This document shows, piece by piece, positions 44,901 to 53,018 of a DNA stretch of 64,000 nucleotides. Below the pieces are notes generated by a model, which worked only from the letters and a program-made list of their open reading frames with translations, was not told the DNA's origin and ran no database searches. Position 1 is the stretch's first letter, and every line of letters begins with the position of its first letter. Origin of the DNA: Cohnella luojiensis (GTDB taxonomy: Bacteria; Bacillota; Bacilli; Paenibacillales; Paenibacillaceae); assembly GCF_004564235.1 (NCBI RefSeq), contig NZ_SOMN01000011.1, forward strand, positions 62,001 through 126,000, read 5' to 3'. A program made the translations under genes and the position numbers.

Positions 44901-46435
44901 ACGGCTGTCCATTTTAAAGTGATATCGTTGCCGTTTGTCACACTATAGGCTGGATTGGCCGGAGCCTCCATGACTTGTCCGTTCAGTGTAAAAGTGATTT
45001 GACTTCCTTCCGATGACTCCCCGAAACGGGAAGACACGGAATGAACTTCATACGCATACTCGCCCGGCGACATATTCGTATACGAGACCGACGTGCCGCT
45101 TACCGTGCTTTTCAGCGTTTTTTGACCATTGAGGATTTGATAGACTTTGTAGCTTGTTGCGTTTTCCGAAGCCGTCCAGCTCAATTTGAAACTCGTCGCG
45201 CTGACGATTGTTTGCACGAGGTTTGCAGGCGGCTGCATCACCGGATGAACCAGCGTGAGCGAAACAGAGCTGCCGTCTGACGATTCGCCCAAACTTGAGG
45301 AGTAAGAATGCACCTCGAATGCAATATCCCCGGCCGGCATGTTCGCATAGGTTATGGTCGTGCCGCTTACCGTGCTCTTCAACGTTTTTTGTCCATTGAT
45401 GATCTGATAAATTTTGTAGCTGTTTGCATTGGACACCGCGGCCCAAGTCAATACGATATCATTGACATTTTTAATTTGGTAAACGAAATTTTCAGGCGCC
45501 GTCATGGTAACGCTGGCTACGGTCAACGAGACTTGGCTGCCGGTTGCCGATTCACCGTAGCGGTTGCTAAAGGAGCGGACTTCGTAAACATAATCTCCGG
45601 CCGGCTGGCTGGCATAAGAAACGGAGGTACCGGTCAGCGTGCTTTTCAATGTCGGTTGTCCGTCCACGATCTGATAAATCCTGTAGTCGGTTGCATACGG
45701 AACAGCGTTCCATTTCAAGTTGACCGTATTCACATTCGACAACGTATGGGTGAAATTTGCCGGAGCTGTCATGATCGGCAGGACCACGGTTGCTTCCACC
45801 GGCTCCGACAGCGGCGATTCGCCGTATAGATTGTTAGAGGCGGAAACGGCGTACGTATAGGTTCCGGCAGAAGCATTGACAATGGTGTATGTACGCGCCG
45901 TTGTCTGCGTCACAAGTGTTTTTTGGCCGTCTGCCTGGATCTGATAAACTTGATAGGATTGTGCGTAAGGAGACGAGCCCCAGCTCAGGACTATGTCATT
46001 CCCGTTCTGGAACTTGTAGGCCAAGGCGGTTGGCGCCGCCATGTCCGGATAAACAATGTCTGCCGTTACCGGAGCGCTGGGACCGGATTCTCCTTCAGGG
46101 CTTAATGTCGATACGACATAGCTGTAAGAACCTTCCGAAAGCTTGTTGATCGTATAAAAAGTCGCAGTTGTCGTACCTAGCAGCAAAAGCTGACCATCCG
46201 AGATGCTATAGACTTTGTATCCTGTCGCACCGTAAACCGAACCCCAGGTTAGCTTCACATCGCTTGGAGTCAGAAGCTGGGTCGACAGATTGCTTGGAGG
46301 GAGCATGCTGCCGCCAGTGGTTGCCGCAAATGCCGTCCACGTGGGAAACAGAATTTGCACCAAAAGAAGAAGTGAGATCAGAAACAGCGGCTTGTTGAAA
46401 CGTTTATTACTTGTCAATTTGACCGTCCCTTTCAT
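41918..46435 (-). CDS. Giant secreted protein with 12 fibronectin-III-like repeats
   Basis: About 1505 aa. Signal peptide NKPLFLISLLLLVQILFPTW ends at TAFA. Then twelve ~92-residue FnIII-like units, each with a pattern like APANLTYSIxNGNDIxLxW ... YKVYQxVDGQ ... GDYxYEVRSYSxRFGES. Two OmpL47/Ig-like repeats follow (DxTAP.T.ADSPSAWV..., DQAGNEETKQAAEVKIDRTAP), then an Asp/Glu/Gly/Asn-rich segment and acidic tail GEDGDNEDDEDDEKGSSKK. No LPXTG or SLH domain is visible, so anchoring is unclear. ATG 46435 is used; a TTG six codons later is better spaced from AAAGGGACGG. Expression depends on a c-di-GMP riboswitch, fitting an adhesin or matrix role. Confidence 0.9.
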   Translation of the reverse strand: MKGTVKLTSNKRFNKPLFLISLLLLVQILFPTWTAFAATTGGSMLPPSNLSTQLLTPSDVKLTWGSVYGATGYKVYSISDGQLLLLGTTTATFYTINKLSEGSYSYVVSTLSPEGESGPSAPVTADIVYPDMAAPTALAYKFQNGNDIVLSWGSSPYAQSYQVYQIQADGQKTLVTQTTARTYTIVNASAGTYTYAVSASNNLYGESPLSEPVEATVVLPIMTAPANFTHTLSNVNTVNLKWNAVPYATDYRIYQIVDGQPTLKSTLTGTSVSYASQPAGDYVYEVRSFSNRYGESATGSQVSLTVASVTMTAPENFVYQIKNVNDIVLTWAAVSNANSYKIYQIINGQKTLKSTVSGTTITYANMPAGDIAFEVHSYSSSLGESSDGSSVSLTLVHPVMQPPANLVQTIVSATSFKLSWTASENATSYKVYQILNGQKTLKSTVSGTSVSYTNMSPGEYAYEVHSVSSRFGESSEGSQITFTLNGQVMEAPANPAYSVTNGNDITLKWTAVNYATNYRVYQVVDGSEVLKSTVAGTSVPYTNQPAGDYHYVIRSYSTLLGESPEGAEIAFTLVYPTMAAPGGLTYKIQNGNDVVLTWTAVPYATSYQVNELVDGQEVPRKSATSLSVLLANETEGDHVYIVRSVSTRFGVSPEGSQVSVPLVFPDMAAPANLTSSIANGNDITLRWNAVTYANAYNVYQIVDGQPVFQRKVTGTSTIFSKMPFGDYVFEVRSYSDRFGESQNGSSVNVTISDQTMLPPGNLTYSIANGNDIGLKWNAVSYATAYKVYQLVDGQPVLKKTVTSLSTALPNMPAGDYKFIVHSYSDRFGESPEGSELTFTLVHPVMQAPTDATYSITNGNDIVLRWKAAAYANSYKIYAIENGQKVLSKTVTGTSVTFTNMPEGDYSYEIHSSSSRFGESTEGGIVSLTLTWPVVQPPVLKYTVSNVNNITFTWQAVTWANEYRLYEWVNGNRQLLYKGKALTYKAFNLTEGTHEYELTAFSTRFGESAASNRVAETIIYPDMQAPTANLKLLSQTSAQISWNFVTYSNGYNVYEIVDGKPVLLIHNLNNLSYTVSDLPYADHQYYVTSYSNSFGESEPSNIVLAKLIVDTTAPITTANAPAGWTNQSANVTFTAADDETGVAGTYYAVDGQPFVEGNALMIETEGIHSVSFYSIDKAGNKENLRTIEVKIDRTAPVTSADSPSAWVKEDVTVKLTSSDSGSGVATTFYSVDGSEFVEGSSFTISQEGIHTVSYYSVDQAGNEETKQAAEVKIDRTAPIVQMDLGGEHALGGKLTLHYAAEDTLSGIAFEKMTVSEPDGTSVTSANGDILSLDKPGIYSIVVTAADGAGWSTTVEKQITVYIPATMEVTPKVIKGNKGVFTVRVKLPSGFDPRGFDLSTVTVNGVKALDGGNGGNGNQVRDDDEDQDERNKSSNGYLNQAQKGQFKFDRSQFIWTGSEVALEFRGYVDGNLVIAHKTVKLSNGNGEDGDNEDDEDDEKGSSKKSDD

Positions 46436-46463
46436 TGGATGATGGATTCCCTTGGAGAAAAAG

Positions 46464-46513
46464 AAAAAAAGAGCCTCAAACAAGGCCCATAGTAGAATCC
46501 CTATGACTCCTTG
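46464..46513 (-). terminator. Attenuator of the c-di-GMP riboswitch (terminator and competing stem)
   Basis: On the minus strand GGGCCT (46488-46483) pairs with AGGCTC (46476-46471), followed by TTTTTTT: an intrinsic terminator before the start codon. A competing stem pairs CAAGG (46513-46509) and CATAG (46505-46501) with CTATG (46492-46488) and CCTTG (46485-46481), and would disrupt the terminator. CAAGG also lies in the 3-prime strand of the aptamer P1 (CACAAGG pairing with CCT..GTG), so the two states are mutually exclusive. Confidence 0.8.
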
Positions 46514-46610
46514 TGGCAACCGGCTGCCTCCGCGAAATTTTACCTTTTCTGCGGTTCAGGCCCTTGGCTTTGCGTCCCCCGGTTTCCCGAGGTTTGCCTT
46601 TTTCACTTTA
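46514..46610 (-). promoter_or_regulatory. Cyclic di-GMP-I (GEMM) riboswitch aptamer
   Basis: On the minus strand the diagnostic GEMM-I core is present in order: GGCAAACC (46598-46591), a GAAA tetraloop stem, GGGACGCAAAGCC, GGGCCTGAACC, stem CCGC...GCGG, then AGGCAGCCGGTTGCC. The long outer and inner helices close properly. It sits between the promoter and the start of the FnIII protein gene. Confidence 0.93.
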
Positions 46611-46631
46611 GGATAATCGAACTATAAATCT

Positions 46632-46660
46632 ATCATAGGTTCTATCTTTGTTAATGTTAA
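46632..46660 (-). promoter_or_regulatory. SigA-type promoter of the riboswitch-adhesin transcript
   Basis: On the minus strand TTAACA (46660-46655), 17 bp, TATGAT (46637-46632). Transcription would start near 46625, some 15-20 nt before the c-di-GMP aptamer. Confidence 0.75.
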
Positions 46661-46673
46661 TAGGTCTAAAATA

Positions 46674-46705
46674 CCAAAAAAGCTCCAGCGTGCTTGCCGA
46701 AGCTT
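46674..46705 (-). terminator. Terminator of the GH43 gene
   Basis: On the minus strand AAGCTTC (46705-46699) pairs with GGAGCTT (46686-46680), followed by TTTT. It lies just upstream of the adhesin promoter. Confidence 0.75.
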
Positions 46706-46753
46706 GGTATTTTGCTGAGAAAATGTCACTTTTGCGATGCTAATTTTTAAGTA

Positions 46754-47743
46754 TTACAATTCATTTTTGTACGGGTCTATGGTTTGAATGGTACCATCAT
46801 CATTGTAATTGAGCTCGGTATATTTTACGCAGCGCTTGTTGTCGGCTCCCCCCGATAAGGAACTATCATGATAAAATAGAAACCATTTCTCCTTAAATCG
46901 AACGATGGAATGATGGGTAGTCCAACCTACGACAGGCGTAAGGATCTTTCCTTTGAAAACGAATGGACCTTTGGGATTCGTGCTGACGGCATAAACAATA
47001 GTATGGGTTGTCCCGGTAGAATAGGAGAGATAATAGGATCCATTGTATTTGTGTACCCAGGGGCCTTCAAAATATCTTCTTTCCTCATCGCCGGCGAGTA
47101 TAGGGTTGCCTTCTTCATCCACTATGGATATTTCTAGCGGCGTTTCTTTGAAAGTAAGCATATCATCGTTTAATTCCGCTACTCTTGGTCCCAGAGCAGG
47201 TTCATGATCGGCAGGACCGGCAGCATCCTGTTGGAAAGTGCCGGTCTGCCATTTCTCCAATTGTCCGCCCCAGAGACCGCCGAAATACATATACGCCTTG
47301 TTGTCGTCATCGACTAAGACGGCAGGATCGATGCTGAAGCTGCCCGGAATATAGTTCGGTTGCGGCAAGAAAGGTCCTGAAGGAGACGAACTGATTGCTG
47401 CGCCGATTCTAAAGATATCGTTCTTATCCCTTGCCGGGAAAAACAAATAATAGGTATCGTTCCTAAAAGCGGCGTCCGGTGCCCATAGCTGCTGCTTGGC
47501 CCATGGAATATCCCTAAGATGAAGCGCTTCGCCGTGGTCTACGCAAGGAGACAGTTCGTCATCCATAGACAGGACGTGATAATCCTCCATGTCGTATTGG
47601 TCGCCGTTATCATTCGAAACTTGTTCATGATCGAGATCGTGAGAAGGATAAATATAAATTCTCCCATCGAATACGTGAGCGGAAGGATCTGCGGTATAAA
47701 TATGGGTTACTAACGGTTCGTTTCGTTTTGTGGAATTTTCCAT
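46754..47743 (-). CDS. Glycoside hydrolase family 43 protein
   Basis: 329 aa, no signal peptide, so cytoplasmic. Five-bladed propeller with the expected acids: base Asp in YTADPSAHVFDGRIYIYPSH, pKa-modulating Asp in SIDPAVLVDDDNKAYMYFGG, acid Glu in RYFEGPWVHKYNGSYYLSYS. The family contains beta-xylosidases and alpha-L-arabinofuranosidases; which one cannot be said. The start ATG 47743 has TAGGAGG 7 bp upstream. Divergent from a CUT1 sugar importer, suggesting it cleaves imported arabino- or xylo-oligosaccharides. Confidence 0.93.
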   Translation of the reverse strand: MENSTKRNEPLVTHIYTADPSAHVFDGRIYIYPSHDLDHEQVSNDNGDQYDMEDYHVLSMDDELSPCVDHGEALHLRDIPWAKQQLWAPDAAFRNDTYYLFFPARDKNDIFRIGAAISSSPSGPFLPQPNYIPGSFSIDPAVLVDDDNKAYMYFGGLWGGQLEKWQTGTFQQDAAGPADHEPALGPRVAELNDDMLTFKETPLEISIVDEEGNPILAGDEERRYFEGPWVHKYNGSYYLSYSTGTTHTIVYAVSTNPKGPFVFKGKILTPVVGWTTHHSIVRFKEKWFLFYHDSSLSGGADNKRCVKYTELNYNDDGTIQTIDPYKNEL

Positions 47744-47770
47744 CTCTTTTCCTCCTAAGTAGGTTCCTAA

Positions 47771-47925
47771 TTGAAACATTGCTTACCACAATCTTATCAA
47801 ACATTAGGTTGCATGGAACACCTAGCAAGCTATGGAATTTACCCTAAAAACTTTAGATATTCCGTATTCATTGACCGAAACTCAAGTCATATAGGAATCG
47901 GCCTTAGGGTCGATTTTTCTTTTTT
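47771..47925 (+). promoter_or_regulatory. Promoter and early terminator in the leader of the sugar importer operon
   Basis: TTGAAA (47771-47776), 18 bp, TATCAA (47795-47800) could be a promoter. About 95 nt later AATCGGCC (47896-47903) pairs with GGTCGATT (47908-47915), followed by TTTCTTTTTT, an intrinsic terminator still ~105 bp before the first gene. It may attenuate the operon or end a short leader RNA. A second promoter may exist after it. Confidence 0.55.
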
Positions 47926-48028
47926 CGAGCTTAATCGGACGATATTACAAATAAGAGCGGTCATTGTTCTATTCCTTCAAGCCTGCTAACCGAGCCATAA
48001 TACTAACAAGCAGTAGAGGAGGGTACAT

Positions 48029-48958
48029 ATGGCAACAATCTTGAAAAACATGCCGGAACGGAAGTTATCGCGAGCATACTCATTGGAGAGATTAGAGCGG
48101 CGGGCCGGCTTAATGTTTGCATTGCCGGTTATCGTCGGTTTCCTATTGTTTGTGTTGATTCCGATGATCTGTGTTTTTCTGCTCAGCCTGTATAAAGTGG
48201 ATTTAATGAGCAATACGTTTGAATTCAAGCGATTCGAGTATTACGACAAAATGCTCCATGATCCAGATTTCTGGAAAAGTGTTCGAAATACCCTGTACTA
48301 TATGGTGATTTATGTCCCTTTAACTCTAGCGTTAGGGCTGGGAATGGCTTTAATCTTGAATACCAAAATGAGGGCAAGAGGCCTTGTTCGCACGTTCTTT
48401 ATTATTCCTTATATCACAACCTACGTAGCTACGCTGGTCGTATGGAATGTATTCCTGCATCCAACGGAGGGTCCCGTCAATAGCTTGCTAGTGAGTCTTG
48501 GAATCGCGAATCCGCCGCAATACATGGTCGATACGGACTGGGCGCTCCCGATGCTGGCTCTGATTGGTGCTTGGAAAGACGTAGGCTATCACTGCATCTT
48601 GTTCTTGGCAGCCTTGCAAGGCGTATCCAAGGATTATTACGAGGCTTCCTCCATCGACGGAGCGGGTCGATTTCAACGCTTCAAGCACATTACGTTTCCC
48701 CTAATATCGCCAACGTCTTTTTTCCTTCTGCTGATTACCATTATCGGCGGACTGCAGGCCTTCTATCAGATGGCGCTGCTGACCAAGGGAGGACCGGCTT
48801 TCAGCACGACTACGATGACTTACCATATCTATCGTTCCGCTTTTGAATACTACAACTTCTCTTACGCTTCGGCGGTGGGCATGTTCTTGTTCTTGCTTAC
48901 GCTAGTTTTAATTGCGATCAACTGGTTCGGCCAGAAGAAATGGGTCTTTTATCAATAA
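48029..48958 (+). CDS. CUT1 sugar ABC transporter permease (MalF/UgpA-like)
   Basis: 309 aa, six membrane helices after a cytoplasmic N-terminus. The EAA loop that docks the ATPase is YYEASSIDGAGRFQRFKHIT. FIIPYITTYVATLVVWNVF and MTYHIYRSAFEYYNFSYASA are typical. First gene of permease-permease-binding protein-kinase-regulator order. No ATPase is encoded nearby, as is usual for CUT1 systems served by a shared MsmX-type ATPase. GAGGAGGG precedes the ATG. Confidence 0.94.
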   Translation: MATILKNMPERKLSRAYSLERLERRAGLMFALPVIVGFLLFVLIPMICVFLLSLYKVDLMSNTFEFKRFEYYDKMLHDPDFWKSVRNTLYYMVIYVPLTLALGLGMALILNTKMRARGLVRTFFIIPYITTYVATLVVWNVFLHPTEGPVNSLLVSLGIANPPQYMVDTDWALPMLALIGAWKDVGYHCILFLAALQGVSKDYYEASSIDGAGRFQRFKHITFPLISPTSFFLLLITIIGGLQAFYQMALLTKGGPAFSTTTMTYHIYRSAFEYYNFSYASAVGMFLFLLTLVLIAINWFGQKKWVFYQ

Positions 48959-48983
48959 TTCGCCATGGAAGGAGGATTAGATC

Positions 48984-49814
48984 GTGCTGATGAGCCAAAA
49001 CGTCCGATATACGATTCGCTCTGTTATCTTTTTGTTGATCGGACTTGTTTTTATTACACCGCTGCTATGGATGGTCTCTACCTCTCTCAAGTTTGAGAAT
49101 CAGGTTTTCGAGAGACCTTTCGTCTTTATCCACTGGGGTCAAATCAATTGGGACAACTACAGGCAGATCTTAACGGAAACTGCGTTCCCTGCATGGCTGT
49201 GGAATTCTGTGTTTGTCGTTCTGATCTCAGTCGTGCTTCGACTGCTGCTGTCGGCACTAGGAGGATATGCCTTCGGCTTTCTGAAGTTCCGTTATTCCGA
49301 CACCATCTTCTTCTTTTTCCTGATGACCATGTTTATACCTTATCAATTAACGCTGCTTCCGCAGTTCATTTCTTTCCGGTTTATAGGCTTGCTCGATACG
49401 CATTGGGCATTAATCATACCTAATATTGTTGATATTCTCTCTATCTTCTTAATGAGGCAATTTTTCCTCTCATTCCCGAAGGAATTAGTTCATGCGGCTT
49501 ACATGGAAGGGTCGGGAATTTTTCGTTCCTTCATAAAGGTCGCGCTGCCGCTAGCGAGAACACCTCTATTAACACTGGGCCTACTTAGCTTTTTTATGAT
49601 ATGGGATCAGTATTACCAGCCTTTGATCTTCCTTCATTCCAAGGAAATGTATACAATACCCATTGGGCTGCAAAGCTTCCAAACGCAATTCGGCAAGCAA
49701 TATGCCCTGCAGATGGCACTCGCTTGTCTGGCGATCATACCGGTGTTGGGCGTCTTCCTGGCCTTGCAGAAGCAATTCATCGAAAGCATCGTATCCTCAG
49801 GGTTGAAAGGTTAA
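48984..49814 (+). CDS. CUT1 sugar ABC transporter permease (MalG/UgpE-like)
   Basis: 276 aa with a GTG start 8 bp after AAGGAGG (an ATG two codons later is less well spaced). Six membrane helices; EAA-type loop ELVHAAYMEGSGIFRSFIKV. FITPLLWMVSTSLKFE at the N-terminus is typical of the second permease. Forms the channel with the upstream permease. Confidence 0.94.
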   Translation: MLMSQNVRYTIRSVIFLLIGLVFITPLLWMVSTSLKFENQVFERPFVFIHWGQINWDNYRQILTETAFPAWLWNSVFVVLISVVLRLLLSALGGYAFGFLKFRYSDTIFFFFLMTMFIPYQLTLLPQFISFRFIGLLDTHWALIIPNIVDILSIFLMRQFFLSFPKELVHAAYMEGSGIFRSFIKVALPLARTPLLTLGLLSFFMIWDQYYQPLIFLHSKEMYTIPIGLQSFQTQFGKQYALQMALACLAIIPVLGVFLALQKQFIESIVSSGLKG

Positions 49815-49919
49815 GGCCGTACAATTGTACAAATAAAAAAAGCTATTATTACATTTGAGAGAACCGTATGCACGTTCATAATGAGAACTGGGCAACAACA
49901 ATAAGGGGAGGTTACAATC

Positions 49920-51287
49920 TTGATCAAAAAATGGGGATTACTCGCAGTGGCAGCTATGCTGTTATTCACGCTTGCCGCTTGCGGAGGTAAAGGGAACAAT
50001 TCGGTAAATAGCGATGCTTCTTCACAGGCATCCAGCTCAGCGGCAGCATCCGGCGAGACGGTTACGCTCAAGTTTCTTAATATTTCGGAGTATATGGATT
50101 CAGTGGAATTCAAGGCGTTTCTAGACCGGTTCCAAGTGAAATATCCGAACATTAAGGTAGATCCGATATCTGTCCCCCATGAGCAATATATTAATAAGCG
50201 GAATATCATGCTCGCTAGCGGAGAGCAAGTTGATCTCCTATGGGGGAACGGCGTTGAGCAGTTTGATGCAATCAACAAAGGGTTTCTGATGGCCATTGAC
50301 GAAGCGGCCAAAGAAGTAGACGTCGATATGACTAAGGACTTCGGTGATTTCAAGCCGGACAAAGACGGCAAATATTACCGGTTCCCGATTCAACAGAACA
50401 ACTGGATGCTATATTACAATAAGAAAGTATTCGACGATGCCAAGGTGCCATATCCGGATGAGAAGGTTCCGATGACATGGGATGAAGTGGCCGAAGTGGC
50501 ACAGAAGATTACTAACCTAAATGGAAAAGAAAAAGTGTATGGCATGTTCTACAACAACTGGGGAATGTACTTCTATGGTTACGGCAGCCAGTTAAACAAT
50601 GGGAAATTCTACACCGATGACGGAAAAGTCAATATCAACGCTCCTGAATTCGTACGCAGCCTCGAATGGATGAATGACGTGATGAATGTTAAGAAAGCGG
50701 CAATGCCGATCGCAGAATTCATCCAGAATAATACCGATTTCCTCTCCTATTGGAACGGGAATTACGGAATGGTAGTCGGTGCTCAGTGGTATGCCCAGCT
50801 CGCAGCGACCAAGAAGGATAAGTTCCCGCGTGATTGGAAAACAGGCATCGCTCCGATGCCGGTTCCAAGCGAGATGGCTGGCAAACATATGAACTGGTCC
50901 AGTATTGATTCTCTAGCCGTGCCTAAGAATTCTACTCACGCGAAGGAAGCGCTTATTCTGGCCAAAGAATATGTGTCCGATTATACGTTGAGCACGGGTG
51001 CGTTGCCCATGTATACTAAAGTAGCCAAAGACAATTATTTCGAAGAGCTGGCATCGGCTTTGAAGGATGACGATATTACGCTCGAACAAGTCACCTACCT
51101 ATTCGGCGGCGATCCTGCCGTCATTAACGTCGAAGAGAAGCCGGTATTAGGCGCTCCACAGGAATATGAGTCGACGTTCCTTGATATCATCAGCCAATAC
51201 TATACCGGCGCTAAGAAGGTTGATGAAGTGCTGAATGAAGTGAAAGTAAAAGTGGATGCCGCAATCGAAGAACAACAAAAAAATTAA
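49920..51287 (+). CDS. Sugar ABC transporter extracellular solute-binding lipoprotein
   Basis: 455 aa, TTG start 8 bp after GGGGAGG. Signal peptide MIKKWGLLAVAAMLLFTL with lipobox LAAC, Ser-rich linker, then a family 1 solute-binding fold (VTLKFLNISEYMDSVEFKAF, LLWGNGVEQFDAINKGFLM, WMLYYNKKVFDDAKVPYP, MTWDEVAEVAQKIT). Captures the sugar outside the cell and delivers it to the two permeases upstream. The ligand is probably a plant-wall oligosaccharide, judging by the adjacent GH43 gene. Confidence 0.94.
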   Translation: MIKKWGLLAVAAMLLFTLAACGGKGNNSVNSDASSQASSSAAASGETVTLKFLNISEYMDSVEFKAFLDRFQVKYPNIKVDPISVPHEQYINKRNIMLASGEQVDLLWGNGVEQFDAINKGFLMAIDEAAKEVDVDMTKDFGDFKPDKDGKYYRFPIQQNNWMLYYNKKVFDDAKVPYPDEKVPMTWDEVAEVAQKITNLNGKEKVYGMFYNNWGMYFYGYGSQLNNGKFYTDDGKVNINAPEFVRSLEWMNDVMNVKKAAMPIAEFIQNNTDFLSYWNGNYGMVVGAQWYAQLAATKKDKFPRDWKTGIAPMPVPSEMAGKHMNWSSIDSLAVPKNSTHAKEALILAKEYVSDYTLSTGALPMYTKVAKDNYFEELASALKDDDITLEQVTYLFGGDPAVINVEEKPVLGAPQEYESTFLDIISQYYTGAKKVDEVLNEVKVKVDAAIEEQQKN

Positions 51288-51353
51288 CAAAGACAAGTGG
51301 CTATGCCCATCGATCAGGATGGGCTTAGCTTTTTCTCGTAAAGGAGATACAGT

Positions 51354-53018
51354 ATGGGCTGGATAAGCAAGCGATATACGGGTCCGAAATCCGTACAGCG
51401 TAGAATTATCGTTCTGCTTGTCGTTATATTCATTCCACTCATCTTGATCTTATACACAGCTTACCATTATTCCGAACGTACGATGGTGAACAAAGTAGGC
51501 GAGATTAATCGAATCAAGGTCGAGCAGACCGCTTCAAGGGTGAAGGACCTGTTTCAACGCGCCTTTATGTCTACGAACAATTTCATCTATGACAAGTCAT
51601 TTATTCAAGCCCTTCAAGAAGAAGATCCGTTAAGCATCGATAAAAACTCAACCTATCTTCAAGCCATCGAACGGCTGCAGTATACCTTTTTCCTCAATGA
51701 AAAATATGCTGTAGTGATACAGGACAATTACGGAAATGTCTTTGAATCCAATCCTTCCAGGCTCGGCTGGAAGAAAGGGGAACTGAAGGGGCGAATTCTG
51801 AGTAAGGTTCATTGGGACGGCCATGACTTCTTTAATAGCTTCCAGTGGGGATTGCTAAAGCCGGAAGGATCTCAAGAGCCCTTAATCGTGCTTAGTCGCT
51901 GGATATTCAGTCCGGTAACCGCTAATAAGCGAGGAATCGTCTCGATGGTCATACCCTTGACGAATTTGTCGGAGATCTTGAATAGCGATAATGGATCTTA
52001 CGCGATCAGAGACGACCAGGGCAATCTCGTTTATTCCAATCGTTCGGAGATTTCCAGCGCTGGCACCGAATTGGACGATTCATCCATCCTGCTGTCGCCA
52101 ACACCCTGGAGAATGGTACAAACGGATTCCACGACGGTCATTCAGAATGAACTACGATATTTCCAGCTCACCGTTATTGCGACTATCCTAGTTATTCTAG
52201 TGATTTTCCTAGTAACTTCGACTTTCGTAATGCGAACGGTGAGTCGAGTCTTCCATCAGATCAGATTATTGTCCAAACGGTTGGTGAATCCTTCCTTCGA
52301 CTTGTCTGTCTCGGTCCACTCTGATCAACATTTAGAGGAATTATCGGAGCTTCTCCAGCAGCTCGTTCATAATCTTCAAATTTCCCGCAGTAATCTGGAG
52401 TGGGCGGCTGCCGAGAAACGGAATCTTGAAATGCAGATGCTGCAGCAACAGATGAATCCCCATTTTCTGCTGAATACGCTCAATACCATTCGGTTTCTCG
52501 CGGAGAGATCCTCTCAGGATAAGATCGGCTCTCTCGTGCTTTCGCTTTCCTATCTCTTGAAGCAGCAATTATATCGAAGTGAAGGCTACTGGACCTTGGA
52601 GGAAGAACGGGAGTACTTACTGAAGTATGTGGAAATCCAAAGGGCGAGATTCGGCGAGAATATTACCGTGACCCTTGATTTCTCGGAGGAATTGTCCCGA
52701 ATGCCTATCTTAAGGATGCTTCTTCAGCCCCTGGTTGAGAATTGCTTCGAGCATGGCTTCGGCGGGAGAATGAATGGACGAATCTGGATCCAAGCCCAGT
52801 ACTGGGAGAGGGGTGTACGCTTCATCGTTTCCGATGACGGAATTGGCTTCTCCCATTCGCCGGGTAACGCTTCTCGTAAATCGATAGGTTTAAGCAATGT
52901 GCGGGAACGCCTGCGATTGCATTACGGGGAAGAGGCTGTATTGGATATAACCGGAACCCAGCCAAGCGGGACAACCGTAAGTTTAATTATCCCGGAATTG
53001 AAAGGTGAAGTGGCATGA
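51354..53018 (+). CDS. YesM-type membrane sensor histidine kinase
   Basis: 554 aa. Two membrane helices (about 19-42 and 266-290) enclosing an extracellular sensor domain, HAMP-like segment, then the HisKA_7TM/His_kinase block with phospho-acceptor His in QQMNPHFLLNTLNTIRFLAE. ATPase: N-box QPLVENCFEHGFGG, G-box VSDDGIGFSH, GLSNVRERLRLHYG. Pairs with the response regulator that overlaps its end. Likely senses the sugar or its binding protein and controls this operon. Confidence 0.95.
   Translation: MGWISKRYTGPKSVQRRIIVLLVVIFIPLILILYTAYHYSERTMVNKVGEINRIKVEQTASRVKDLFQRAFMSTNNFIYDKSFIQALQEEDPLSIDKNSTYLQAIERLQYTFFLNEKYAVVIQDNYGNVFESNPSRLGWKKGELKGRILSKVHWDGHDFFNSFQWGLLKPEGSQEPLIVLSRWIFSPVTANKRGIVSMVIPLTNLSEILNSDNGSYAIRDDQGNLVYSNRSEISSAGTELDDSSILLSPTPWRMVQTDSTTVIQNELRYFQLTVIATILVILVIFLVTSTFVMRTVSRVFHQIRLLSKRLVNPSFDLSVSVHSDQHLEELSELLQQLVHNLQISRSNLEWAAAEKRNLEMQMLQQQMNPHFLLNTLNTIRFLAERSSQDKIGSLVLSLSYLLKQQLYRSEGYWTLEEEREYLLKYVEIQRARFGENITVTLDFSEELSRMPILRMLLQPLVENCFEHGFGGRMNGRIWIQAQYWERGVRFIVSDDGIGFSHSPGNASRKSIGLSNVRERLRLHYGEEAVLDITGTQPSGTTVSLIIPELKGEVA

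Noticed and set aside
46436..46519. Upstream start of the FnIII protein at 46519
   Set aside because: That start lies within the riboswitch aptamer and its frame passes through the attenuator; ATG 46435 or the TTG after it is more plausible.
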